Assembly: GCA_965279095.1 (NCBI GenBank)
Contig: CBDIHH010000007.1
Coordinates: forward strand, 248,001 to 312,000
Direction: 5' to 3'
Origin: CBDIHH01 sp965279095
Lineage (GTDB): Bacteria > Pseudomonadota > Alphaproteobacteria > Caulobacterales > Caulobacteraceae
DNA: 64,000 nt
Notes under the pieces: generated by a model
The model's database searches: none
The model's input: only the letters and a program-made list of their open reading frames with translations
Told to the model about the DNA's origin: nothing
Translations under genes and position numbers: made by a program
Part shown: piece by piece, positions 1-7,114 of the stretch
How positions within the stretch are numbered: the first letter of the stretch is position 1
Layout of the letters: the number at the start of each line of letters is the position of its first letter

Positions 1-414
1 GCCAAGGAGGACGAGGCCGCGCGCCGTCTGATGACCATCCCGGGCATCGGCCCGGTCACCGCCGCCGCCATGGCGGCCCTGGCTCCCGACCCTCACGCCT
101 TCCGTTGCGGCCGAGACTTCGCCGCCTGGCTGGGTCTCACGCCGCTGCAGAAGTCGACGGGCGGCAAGCAGAAGCTTGGTCAGATCACCAAGATGGGCGA
201 GCGAACCTTGCGCCGGTTGCTGGTGATCGGGGCCAGCGCCGTGATCAAGCAGGCGTTGCTCAAGGGCGCGCCGCCCGGATCGTGGCTGGCGCAGATGCTG
301 GCCAGGAAGCCCCGGATGTTGGTGGCCGTGGCCTTGGCCAACAAGACCGCGCGAATTGTCTGGGCGCTGCTGGCGAGAGGCGGGATTTACAGAGCTCCGG
401 CGCTGACGGCTTGA
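1..414 (+). CDS. IS110-family transposase, C-terminal part (cut by window edge)
   Basis: The frame is open from base 1 to a TGA at 412-414, so only the C-terminal ~137 residues are present. They form the Transposase_20 (IS116/IS110/IS902) domain: the helix-hairpin-helix-like IPGIGPVTA, then AWLGLTP, QKSTGGK and LRRLLVIGA, ending in a basic tail with NKTARI. IS110 enzymes are DEDD/Ser recombinases that work with a structured bridge RNA; the serine in QKSTGGK is probably the catalytic one (family knowledge). The N-terminal RuvC-like half lies outside the window, so intactness cannot be judged. The fragment itself has no frameshift. The long C-terminal tail and the motif style suggest the IS1111 subgroup, but this is a weak inference. 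Confidence 0.9.
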   Translation, partial: AKEDEAARRLMTIPGIGPVTAAAMAALAPDPHAFRCGRDFAAWLGLTPLQKSTGGKQKLGQITKMGERTLRRLLVIGASAVIKQALLKGAPPGSWLAQMLARKPRMLVAVALANKTARIVWALLARGGIYRAPALTA

Positions 415-1005
415 GAGCCGTCAGTTTCAGAGGTGTCGAGGCGTAGGACGGACGACGGAGGGTATGGCGCACAGTCGGCGAGACGGGATCGGGAAAACCA
501 GGGCTTCCCACCGTGCCTCATGAGCACGCTACGGGTGATTTGGATCTGATCCGCGAACTCCCATACGGGCCAGCACCGCCACGGCGGCGCACAACAGGCC
601 GGACAGATGGCAGCATCCGACTACGTGTCAGACCTTCGAAATTCCACTTGCGCTGATGGGGGCGTCCACAGATGGGGAGCAGGCATCAGCCGATGAGCGC
701 CCAACCGGTCGTGGCGTCTCCTATCACAACGTTCACCACTCCATCAAAAGTGGCGTGTCTTGCAGTTAACTGAATAGGGAGACCGTCAAATTCGTGTCCG
801 GGAGAGTCGATTTCCCCATTCCACCCGAGACTAGGCTCACCCGTGACTCGTGCGTGGAACGGCGTCGGGGTGTCGCGGGTGCTCGAAGAGCCCGCGCTCG
901 CCCAGCCGTAGCCGTAGATTGGGGCTACTTCTACTAGTCTGTCTGCCATTTCTCACCGTCGCTGCCATGGCGGGGGACTGCAAGGGGTCGAAAGCGGTCT
1001 TACCC
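415..1005. other. 591-bp region downstream of the IS110 transposase
   Basis: This stretch separates the transposase stop from the VOC gene and is less GC-rich than its surroundings, especially 600-950. Its first ~200 bases should contain the right end of the insertion sequence and, if the element belongs to the IS1111 group, its bridge-RNA segment. I could not define an end or terminal repeats by eye. One short minus-strand reading frame (686-949) is listed separately. No tRNA or obvious attachment site was seen. Confidence 0.4.
686..949 (-). CDS. Small hypothetical protein, low-GC codons
   Basis: An 87-residue frame starts with ATG at 949, preceded by a GGTGAGAA stretch that could serve as ribosome binding site. 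The product is not obviously a shadow: it has mixed composition and a plausible strand pattern near the end (FDGVVNVVIGD). I recognise no family. Codons such as CTA, GTA and ACT are used, unlike the flanking genes, which fits horizontally acquired DNA next to an insertion sequence. There is no overlapping gene on either strand. It could equally be a chance reading frame in a degraded region. Confidence 0.3.
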   Translation of the reverse strand: MADRLVEVAPIYGYGWASAGSSSTRDTPTPFHARVTGEPSLGWNGEIDSPGHEFDGLPIQLTARHATFDGVVNVVIGDATTGWALIG

Positions 1006-1914
1006 CTACCGCTCCACCAGCTCGATCAACTCCCCCGCCGCCCCGCGGATCACGCCCACGCGGCTGCCGGCGAACGGCGGCAGTGCGGCCACGCGCGGCG
1101 GCGCGATCATGCGGTCGAGATGCGCGTCGAAGTCGAAGCATTCGAAGCTGACCAGGGCCACGCCCGGGGTCAGGCCGGCGGCGCCGAGGGGGCGGGCGGT
1201 GGCTTCGGGCGGGGCCTGGTCGGTCTCGATCTTGGTCCCGTCGCCGACGGTGACCACGGCCAGGGGGTGTTTCTGGTCGCGCGGCAGGCCGAAGGCGTCG
1301 TTCATCTGCGGTTGGCCGACCTGGAAGATCGGGCTGGCCTTGTTTCCGAACACGCCGGAATAGAAGTCCAGGATGGCCGGCAGGTCGGGGCCCGCCATGG
1401 TCATGATGAAGCAGCGGTCGACGAAGGACTGGGCCACCGCCAGGTCGGGGCGCGGCGGGTGCACGCGGGTGAAATAGAGGTATTCGTCGGCCGGGCCGCT
1501 GGCCTGCATGGCCCACAGATAGTCGTAGGTGTCCACGCCTGAGGGCACGCCGGTGATGGTGAAGGCGCCGGAGTCCTTCAGGCGTTCGTGCAGGGCGTCG
1601 GGGTCCTTGACGATCATCTCGATCGCGTTCCAGCCGTGCGTCCGGTAGGGGCGATAGCCCTGCGGCACCGCCTGCTCGACCACGCGGATGTAGTAGGGCA
1701 GGCCGCTCTCCGGCTGCAGGATCAGCAGCGGACGGCCCGCCGCCGCCGGCGCGCCCCAGCCCTGGGCCGTGTCGGCCGAGACGGTTCCCTTCTCGACCAC
1801 GCGGTAGCCGAGGAGGCTGGTGTACGCGTCCTCGATGGCCTGCAAGTCCGGCGCGGTCAGGGTGGTGCCCCGAATGGGGCCGAGGGAGCCCTGATGATCT
1901 TGCGGCTTGGTCAT
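1006..1914 (-). CDS. VOC (glyoxalase/dioxygenase fold) two-domain protein
   Basis: The 302-residue product has two vicinal-oxygen-chelate modules. The first covers about residues 14-150 (TTLTAPDLQAIEDAYTSLLGY opening, then EMIVKDPDALHERLKDSG). The second covers about 165-300 (FIMTMAGPDLPAILDFYSGVFG and a final GELIELVER). Family members are metal-dependent dioxygenases, lyases or non-catalytic binders, and the sequence does not say which. The terminal ELIELVE glutamate is a typical metal ligand position. It lies downstream of the OYE-like reductase on the same strand, separated by a 138-bp gap that holds a palindromic repeat, so cotranscription is uncertain. A ring-opening or catabolic role is inferred from context only. 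Confidence 0.8.
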   Translation of the reverse strand: MTKPQDHQGSLGPIRGTTLTAPDLQAIEDAYTSLLGYRVVEKGTVSADTAQGWGAPAAAGRPLLILQPESGLPYYIRVVEQAVPQGYRPYRTHGWNAIEMIVKDPDALHERLKDSGAFTITGVPSGVDTYDYLWAMQASGPADEYLYFTRVHPPRPDLAVAQSFVDRCFIMTMAGPDLPAILDFYSGVFGNKASPIFQVGQPQMNDAFGLPRDQKHPLAVVTVGDGTKIETDQAPPEATARPLGAAGLTPGVALVSFECFDFDAHLDRMIAPPRVAALPPFAGSRVGVIRGAAGELIELVER

Positions 1915-1951
1915 GGGGCGGGTCTTTCGAGGGAGGGATGAATATCTCTAA

Positions 1952-2045
1952 CCCGCATTCCCCGCGGAAGCGGGGATCCAGGCTTGGCCATGGAACGCGG
2001 CGCTGGCGGACAGTCTGGGTCCCCGCTTCCGCGGGGAATGCGGGG
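1952..2045. repeat. Palindromic intergenic repeat, family A (copy 1)
   Basis: Two ~25-bp arms built on CCCGCATTCCCCGCGG and its complement flank a ~43-bp centre. Each arm also contains its own small palindrome around CCGCGG. A second copy with the same arms but a different centre lies at 52803-52896. It sits between two co-directional genes and could form a strong hairpin on either strand. Confidence 0.85.
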
Positions 2046-2052
2046 AGTAGAT

Positions 2053-4044
2053 CTAGATCTCGTTGCCGACGCGGTTGCCCTCGCTGGTGGCGTTGAGGAT
2101 GTAGCGGGGGGCGTAGGCGTCGCCGATGGTGCGCACGTCGATGCCCGCCGCCTTCAGGGGCTCATAGAGGGCGTCGTTGGGCGCGCGCGAGGTGGCGAAG
2201 GTGAACAGGGAGACGTCCTCGATGTGGGCCTCCGCGCCCGTGAACACATTGGCGTAGGAGACCACGCCCTCCTCGAAGGCCGAGGTGGCCAGGGGCTCGG
2301 ACAGCAGCACCATCCCCACCCCCTTCTTCGACAGGCGGCGGTAGATGCCCTGGCGATTGACCAGGGCCTCGGCGCTGGCCAGGCGCTCGCGCGGGGTGAT
2401 GATGGTCACCCCCTCGAAGCGGGGCAGCAGGAACTCGGCGGTGGCGTAGGTGAAGGCGGTGTGGTCGTGGTCGTAGATCACCGCCTGGCCGGGCTGCTTC
2501 TGACCCACATCCACCAGCATCTGCACCGCCTCGCGGATGTCGGGGAACAGGCCCTCGCCGCGGTATTCCTCGGGCAGGAAGGTCGGCCAGGTGGGGGTAG
2601 CGCCGGTGGCCAGGACCACCACGTCGGGCTCCAGCGCCAGGATCGTCTCGAGGTCGGCGGCTCGGCCCATCTGGAGCCTGGCGCCGTGCCGGCCGGCCGA
2701 CAGGATCTGGTAGTCGTAGATGCTGGACAGGTTCTCGCCGCCGGGCAGCAGGGAATGCAGCTTGGTCTTGCCGCCGGGCTCGTCGCTGGCGCCCAGGACG
2801 ATGACGTCGTGGCCGCGGGCGGCGGAGACCCAGGCGGCCTCCATGCCGGCCACACCCGAACCCACCACCACGACTCGCTTACGCACCGCCGCCTTGGCGG
2901 GCTTCCAGTCGGCCTCGTCGGGCTGGCCGACGCGGGGGTTGTTGTCGCACTGGATCTGGCCGTGCGCGACGATCACCCCCCAGCAGGTGTTGCACGAGAC
3001 GCAGTAGCGGATCTCGGCCTCGCGGCCGCTCTCGGCCTTGATGGCCCAGGCCGGGTCGGTGACCAGGGGCCGGGCCAGCATGACCAGGTCGGCGTCGCCG
3101 TCGCGGACGATGCGCTCGCCCTCGTTGGGGTCGGTGATCAGGCCCAGGGCGCCCAGCGGCAGGCCGGGGGCGGACTGGCCCAGCTGCTTGATCTTGGCCA
3201 CGAAGGGGGTGCGCTGGCCGTGCAGGTCGGGCAGGTGCCAGTCCAGGGTGTCGGCGTGCGAGCCCCAGCAGTAGGTCAGGTAGGAGGCGGCGCCGGTGGC
3301 GTGGACAAGTTCGGTGATCCGGGCCGACTGCTCCAGGTCGATGCCCCCGGGCACCCCGTCCTCGGCCGGCAGCTTGACGCCGATCAGGAAGTCCGGGCCC
3401 ACCGCCTCGCGCAGGCCGGTGATCAGCTCGGTCAGCAGCCGCGCGCGGCCCTCGAGGTCGCCGCCGTAGCGGTCGGTGCGGCGGTTGGACCAGGCCGACA
3501 GGAACTGATGGAACAGGTGGCCGTGGCCGGACGAGATCTCGACCCCCGACCAGCCGGCGTCGCGCAGGATCACGGCGGATTCGACGAACTCGGTGATCAC
3601 CCCCCGGACCTCCTCGGTCGACAGGGGATGGGGCACCGTCCAGCTGAGGTCGTCGGGCAGGGCCGAGGCGCCGATGGGGGCCTGACTGCGGCCCTCCTCG
3701 TGGCGGCCGCGGCCGGGGTCCTGAATCTGGCCGATCAGCCGGCAGTCCTCGCCCTCCACCGACGCCGCCCACTTGCGCAGCCAGGCGGCGTTGGCGGGGT
3801 CGCGGACGTGAATCTTGGCGCCGTTCTCCTGGCGCCTCAGCATCGCCAGGGGCTCGGTCACCGTCATCGCCGCGCCGCCGCGCCCGCGGTTGACGTGGTA
3901 GGCGATGAACTTGTCGGTCACCATCCCGCCGGCGTTGTATTTGGTCGAGGTGGAGGCGTGCACCACCCGGTTCTTGAGCCGCGTCGCGCCCAGGGTGATC
4001 GGCGAGAACAGGTGCGGATAGGCCGTCGGGGCGGGCTCACTCAT
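2053..4044 (-). CDS. OYE-type NADH:flavin oxidoreductase / FAD fusion (2,4-dienoyl-CoA reductase-like)
   Basis: The 663-residue product has the layout of FadH and trimethylamine dehydrogenase. An FMN-binding TIM barrel (residues ~10-345) is followed by an iron-sulfur loop with C348, C351, C354 and C366, then an FAD/NAD module starting at GSGVAG (395-400). The cysteine spacing C-x2-C-x2-C-x11-C is that of trimethylamine dehydrogenase, not FadH (x2, x3, x11). The usual barrel motif AHGYL reads GHGHL here, so the catalytic tyrosine position of FadH carries His176. ATG 4044 is taken as start because the product then begins MSEPAPTAYPHLF, as in homologues; an in-frame GTG lies at 4059. It probably reduces an unsaturated ring or enone-type substrate. 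Confidence 0.9.
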   Translation of the reverse strand: MSEPAPTAYPHLFSPITLGATRLKNRVVHASTSTKYNAGGMVTDKFIAYHVNRGRGGAAMTVTEPLAMLRRQENGAKIHVRDPANAAWLRKWAASVEGEDCRLIGQIQDPGRGRHEEGRSQAPIGASALPDDLSWTVPHPLSTEEVRGVITEFVESAVILRDAGWSGVEISSGHGHLFHQFLSAWSNRRTDRYGGDLEGRARLLTELITGLREAVGPDFLIGVKLPAEDGVPGGIDLEQSARITELVHATGAASYLTYCWGSHADTLDWHLPDLHGQRTPFVAKIKQLGQSAPGLPLGALGLITDPNEGERIVRDGDADLVMLARPLVTDPAWAIKAESGREAEIRYCVSCNTCWGVIVAHGQIQCDNNPRVGQPDEADWKPAKAAVRKRVVVVGSGVAGMEAAWVSAARGHDVIVLGASDEPGGKTKLHSLLPGGENLSSIYDYQILSAGRHGARLQMGRAADLETILALEPDVVVLATGATPTWPTFLPEEYRGEGLFPDIREAVQMLVDVGQKQPGQAVIYDHDHTAFTYATAEFLLPRFEGVTIITPRERLASAEALVNRQGIYRRLSKKGVGMVLLSEPLATSAFEEGVVSYANVFTGAEAHIEDVSLFTFATSRAPNDALYEPLKAAGIDVRTIGDAYAPRYILNATSEGNRVGNEI

Positions 4045-4180
4045 GGGCGTGCGTCTCACTGCAGGGGAGAGCCGCCTTCATCACGGTTTGCGAGCCCGCC
4101 GTCCAGACCCGAGCGGGGATTACGGCCGCTGATCGGCGCAAAAGGCGGCCGGACAATCGTTCGACCCATCGGCTTCGCGT

Positions 4181-4260
4181 TCCCGGCGTACGCCGGGAGC
4201 CAGATCCTAAGGCGCACACGGGAGCGCCCTATGATCTGGGCCCCGGCGTACGCCGGGGAT
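4181..4260. repeat. Palindromic intergenic repeat, family B (copy 1)
   Basis: Two perfect short palindromes (CCCGGCGTACGCCGGG type) are separated by a spacer that itself contains CAGATCCT and its complement-like AGGATCTG version. The same layout recurs at 44413-44490 and 62118-62195. It lies between the methyltransferase (4279-5496) and the reductase. Confidence 0.85.
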
Positions 4261-4278
4261 ACGGGCGAGGGTCTGCCG

Positions 4279-5496
4279 TCAGAGCGGCTTGCGGCCGCCG
4301 AAGATGAACCAGCCGCCGCGGCCGTGGGGGGGGGCCTCGACCTCGCCGCGCAGGAAGGCGGGATACTGGCTCATGTCGAAGCTGGTCACGTCCGGCACGG
4401 TGATCTCGAAACAGGCGTCGCGCTCGAAGCCGGCCTCGACGCACAACTCGGTGGGGTCCTGCGACCTGAACTGGGCGTAGAAGGGCTCGTTGTTGTAGCG
4501 GGTGTCCCAGTCGAAAGCGCTGTTCATGAACGGGTCGCACGCCTTGTGCGGCGGCAGTTCCATGAAGGCCAGGATGCCGCCGGGGGCCAGCAGGCGGTAG
4601 GCCTCCTTGAGGATGTTCCGGGTCGCCTTCACCGGCACCTCGTGCAGGAAGAAGCTCGAGGTGATGATGTCGAAATAGCCGTCCGGGAAGTTGGTGTGCT
4701 CGGCGTTCTGCTGGCTGAAATGGACGCGGATCCCGGCGGCCTCGGTCTTGGCGTGGCCATAGCGCAGGCCCGGGGCGGCCAGGTCGATGCCGTAGGCCTC
4801 AGAGCCCGGGAAGGCCTTGGGATAGGCCACCAGGTTGGAGCCCGACTGGGTGGCCTCGTCGAGGACGCGGCGGGCGGTGAAGCCCGGATAGGTCTGCTTG
4901 ATCCAGTAGGCGATGGACTCGCCGATGCCGGCGAAGTTGCGGGTCTTGACCACCCGATTCTTGCCCGAGCTGGTCGACATGCCGTCGCCGAGCAGCACGC
5001 CCTGGGCGACGTCGTTTTCAGTGTATTCGGAATGGAACGAGCCCGGAGCCAGGTGGGTGTCCACCGCCACCGAATAGCTGGGGTGCTCCAGGGTCGGATC
5101 CAGGGTCAGGGTGCCCCCGGCGGGGTTCACCTCGGCGGCCAGCCTGGCCACCTCGATCAGCTGCGGCAGCACCCGCTCGACCACCGGCTGCTTGGCCAGG
5201 GGGCCCATCTCCTGGGCGTTGTAGCGGATGGCGCTGTAGAACTTGAAGAAGTGGTTGTCGCCGAGCGCCTTGAGGGTCTCCATGCTGTTTTCCAGCGGGC
5301 GGCCGTTGTCGCGCTCGAACGCCGGGGCGATCTTGTCGAACTGGTCGCGCACCGCGAACCGCAGGTTCAGCATGGCGTGCATGTGCACCGCGGCGATGGC
5401 GCGGGTGCGGGCGTATTCGTCGGCCGTCGGCTTGAGCAGGCTGTCGATGTCCGGAACGGTCGGGGTATTGTCTTGGACGAGCGCGGCTTGAGCCAT
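4279..5496 (-). CDS. Class I SAM-methyltransferase paralogue with degenerate SAM motif I
   Basis: The 405-residue product is homologous to the proteins at 21407-22633 and 40490-41617. All three share an N-terminal helical region with the pattern D-x-H-x2-PG-(G/S)-(Y/F)...D-(V/I)-A-x-G-x-L, then a Rossmann methyltransferase domain with NAEHT-FPDG-FDII/LIVS and HE motifs and a YNNEPF segment. In this copy motif I reads VLDEATQSG instead of the VLDxGCxxG expected, so SAM binding may be altered or lost. ATG 5496 is preferred: an AGAGG lies about 10 bases upstream and homologues start near here; an ATG at 5523 is also in frame. Substrate unknown. It is divergent from the HapK-like gene. Confidence 0.85.
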   Translation of the reverse strand: MAQAALVQDNTPTVPDIDSLLKPTADEYARTRAIAAVHMHAMLNLRFAVRDQFDKIAPAFERDNGRPLENSMETLKALGDNHFFKFYSAIRYNAQEMGPLAKQPVVERVLPQLIEVARLAAEVNPAGGTLTLDPTLEHPSYSVAVDTHLAPGSFHSEYTENDVAQGVLLGDGMSTSSGKNRVVKTRNFAGIGESIAYWIKQTYPGFTARRVLDEATQSGSNLVAYPKAFPGSEAYGIDLAAPGLRYGHAKTEAAGIRVHFSQQNAEHTNFPDGYFDIITSSFFLHEVPVKATRNILKEAYRLLAPGGILAFMELPPHKACDPFMNSAFDWDTRYNNEPFYAQFRSQDPTELCVEAGFERDACFEITVPDVTSFDMSQYPAFLRGEVEAPPHGRGGWFIFGGRKPL

Positions 5497-5661
5497 CGGA
5501 TGAGAACCTCTGAGATGAGCCATCCAATATAGGCCGGTCGGCCCCCCGCTTCAATCGACCTGATGACCCGCCGCCGGCCCTTCCGACGGCTCGACACCGT
5601 CGCCCGCGGACGCTATCGCCTTGCGGGACGCCGCCGTCGCCGCGTCTCCCCAGGAGGTCCC

Positions 5662-5976
5662 ATGAGCTATCTAGTGGTGCTGTTCAATCTGAAGGACGGC
5701 GTCGACGCCGCCGCCTACGAGGCCTGGGCCAAGGCCAACGACATGCCCGCCGTGCGCGGCCTGAAATCCATCGGCAGCTTCGACGTGTTCAAGCTGAACG
5801 AGCTGTTCCGCAGCGGCGGCAAGGCGCCCTACCAGTATGTCGAGCTGATCCACGTGGCCGACATGGACCTGTTCGGCACGGAAGCTTCCGCCGACAAGAT
5901 GAAGGCGATCGCCGGCCAGTTCCGCGAGTTCGCCGACAACCCCATCTTCATCACCGCCGACAAGCTGGACGGCTAG
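5662..5976 (+). CDS. RedY/HapK-like small protein
   Basis: The 104-residue product starts with MSYLVVLFNLKDG at an ATG 6 bases after a perfect CAGGAGGT ribosome binding site; a longer frame from 5563 lacks such a site. Its sequence resembles the REDY-like HapK domain, a dimeric alpha-beta barrel-type small protein named from prodigiosin-like pathways and common beside SDR and oxygenase genes in sphingomonads and caulobacters. Biochemical function of the family is not established. Only 1 base separates it from the following SDR, so the two are surely cotranscribed. Confidence 0.8.
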   Translation: MSYLVVLFNLKDGVDAAAYEAWAKANDMPAVRGLKSIGSFDVFKLNELFRSGGKAPYQYVELIHVADMDLFGTEASADKMKAIAGQFREFADNPIFITADKLDG

Positions 5977-5977
5977 C

Positions 5978-6820
5978 ATGGCCAGCTTCCCCGACCTCGC
6001 CGGCAAGGTCGCCATCGTCACCGGCGCGGGCCGGCAGGGCGGGCTCGGCGCCGGCATCGCCGCCCGCCTGGCCGCCGAGGGCGTCCGCGTGCTGATCCAC
6101 GACCTGGGCCAGACCAAGGGCGCCACCGCCCCCGAGCACGGGGTCGGCAAGGTCGAGGAGCTGGAGGCCATCGCCGCCCAGATTCGCGCCGCGGGGGGCG
6201 AGTGCGTCACCTACACCGGCGACATGATGATCGAGGACGACGTCCGCGGCATGGTCGAGGCGGCGGTGGCCCAGTGGGGCCGGCTGGACATCATGATCAA
6301 CAACGCCGGGGTCGGCTATCTGGTCGCCCCGGTGACCGAGATGACCCAGGAGAACTGGGACGCGGTGCTCGGCGTGAACCTTCGCGGCTGCTTCTTCGGC
6401 ATCAAGCACGCCGCCGCGCAGATGCTGAAGCAGGGCGGGCCGGGCCGGATCGTCTCGATCGCCTCCCAGGCGGCCAAGAGCGGGGTGGGGCTGATGTCGG
6501 CCTACACCGCCTCCAAGCACGGTCTGGTCGGCCTCACCCGCTCGGCCGCCATCGAGCTGGGGCCCAAGGGCATCACCGTCAACGCGGTGTGCCCCAACCA
6601 CGTGGCCACGCCGCTGGGCAACTGGCAGCGCGAGAACATCTCCAAGATGCGCGGCGTGTCGATGGACGAATACTGGGAGCGGTTCAAAGCCAAGAACCCC
6701 ATCGGCGTCCCCGGCAAGGTCGAGGACAGCGCCAATGCGGTGGCCTTCCTGTGCTCGGACGCGGCGGCCTACATCACCGGCGAGGCGATGAACGTCTCCG
6801 GCGGCGAGGAAATGCACTAG
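5978..6820 (+). CDS. SDR-family NAD(P)-dependent oxidoreductase
   Basis: The 280-residue classical short-chain dehydrogenase has a cofactor glycine motif TGAGRQGGLG (residues 15-24), NNAG at 108-111, and catalytic S163, Y176 and K180 (YTASK). The C-terminal VSGG is typical. It interconverts a hydroxyl and a carbonyl group; D42 after the second strand favours NAD(H). The cofactor loop carries an extra RQG insertion compared with the usual TGxxxGIG. It follows the HapK-like gene directly. The next gene, leuC, is 294 bp away across a repeat block, so it is probably a separate unit. Confidence 0.92.
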   Translation: MASFPDLAGKVAIVTGAGRQGGLGAGIAARLAAEGVRVLIHDLGQTKGATAPEHGVGKVEELEAIAAQIRAAGGECVTYTGDMMIEDDVRGMVEAAVAQWGRLDIMINNAGVGYLVAPVTEMTQENWDAVLGVNLRGCFFGIKHAAAQMLKQGGPGRIVSIASQAAKSGVGLMSAYTASKHGLVGLTRSAAIELGPKGITVNAVCPNHVATPLGNWQRENISKMRGVSMDEYWERFKAKNPIGVPGKVEDSANAVAFLCSDAAAYITGEAMNVSGGEEMH

Positions 6821-6830
6821 CGGGGCGCAG

Positions 6831-7010
6831 CGCTAGCGGTTCGCCCCCTCCGGCCCTCCGGGCCACCTCCCCCATCCTCTGCGGGATGGGGGAGGATAAG
6901 CGCACCCTTATCCTCCCCCGCCCTTCGCGGGGGAGGGGGACCGCGGAGCGGTGGAGGGGGCGCGGGACGGGGCGCAACGCTCGCCGTTCGCCCCCTCCGG
7001 CCCTCCGGAA
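6831..7010. repeat. Palindromic repeat block, family C (copy 1)
   Basis: The 294-bp gap between the SDR and leuC is mostly occupied by inverted repeats of the CCTCCCCC...GGGGGAGG type. Two near-identical ~30-bp segments (6831-6861 and 6979-7009, sharing GTTCGCCCCCTCCGGCCCTC) flank them. Related blocks lie at 51963-52148 and 61675-61844. No promoter could be picked out with confidence. Confidence 0.75.
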
Positions 7011-7114
7011 CAGGCCCCCTTCACCGCCGGGCGGGCGCCCGGTCGATTAGGGGAAGACTTCCCGTCGCCGCGGCGGGACACTATCAAGGCCGCCTCGCAG
7101 TTAGGAATCCGCCC

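Noticed and set aside
1952..2045. CRISPR-like array suspected from the recurring short repeats
   Set aside because: The repeats are inverted, occur singly or in pairs, have no regular spacers and no cas genes are present.
4037..4219. Small minus-strand frame upstream of the reductase
   Set aside because: It lies over repeat family B and the reductase start region, lacks a ribosome binding site and gives no recognisable product.
1984..5532. Very long plus-strand reading frame (1182 codons) opposite the reductase and methyltransferase genes
   Set aside because: It is antisense to two well-supported genes and its product is a low-complexity run rich in Gly, Val, Ala and Gln, the usual mirror of high-GC coding DNA.
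6821..7114. tRNA or riboswitch upstream of leuC
   Set aside because: Inspection shows only nested palindromes of the family C repeat; no cloverleaf or leader peptide with leucine codons was found.
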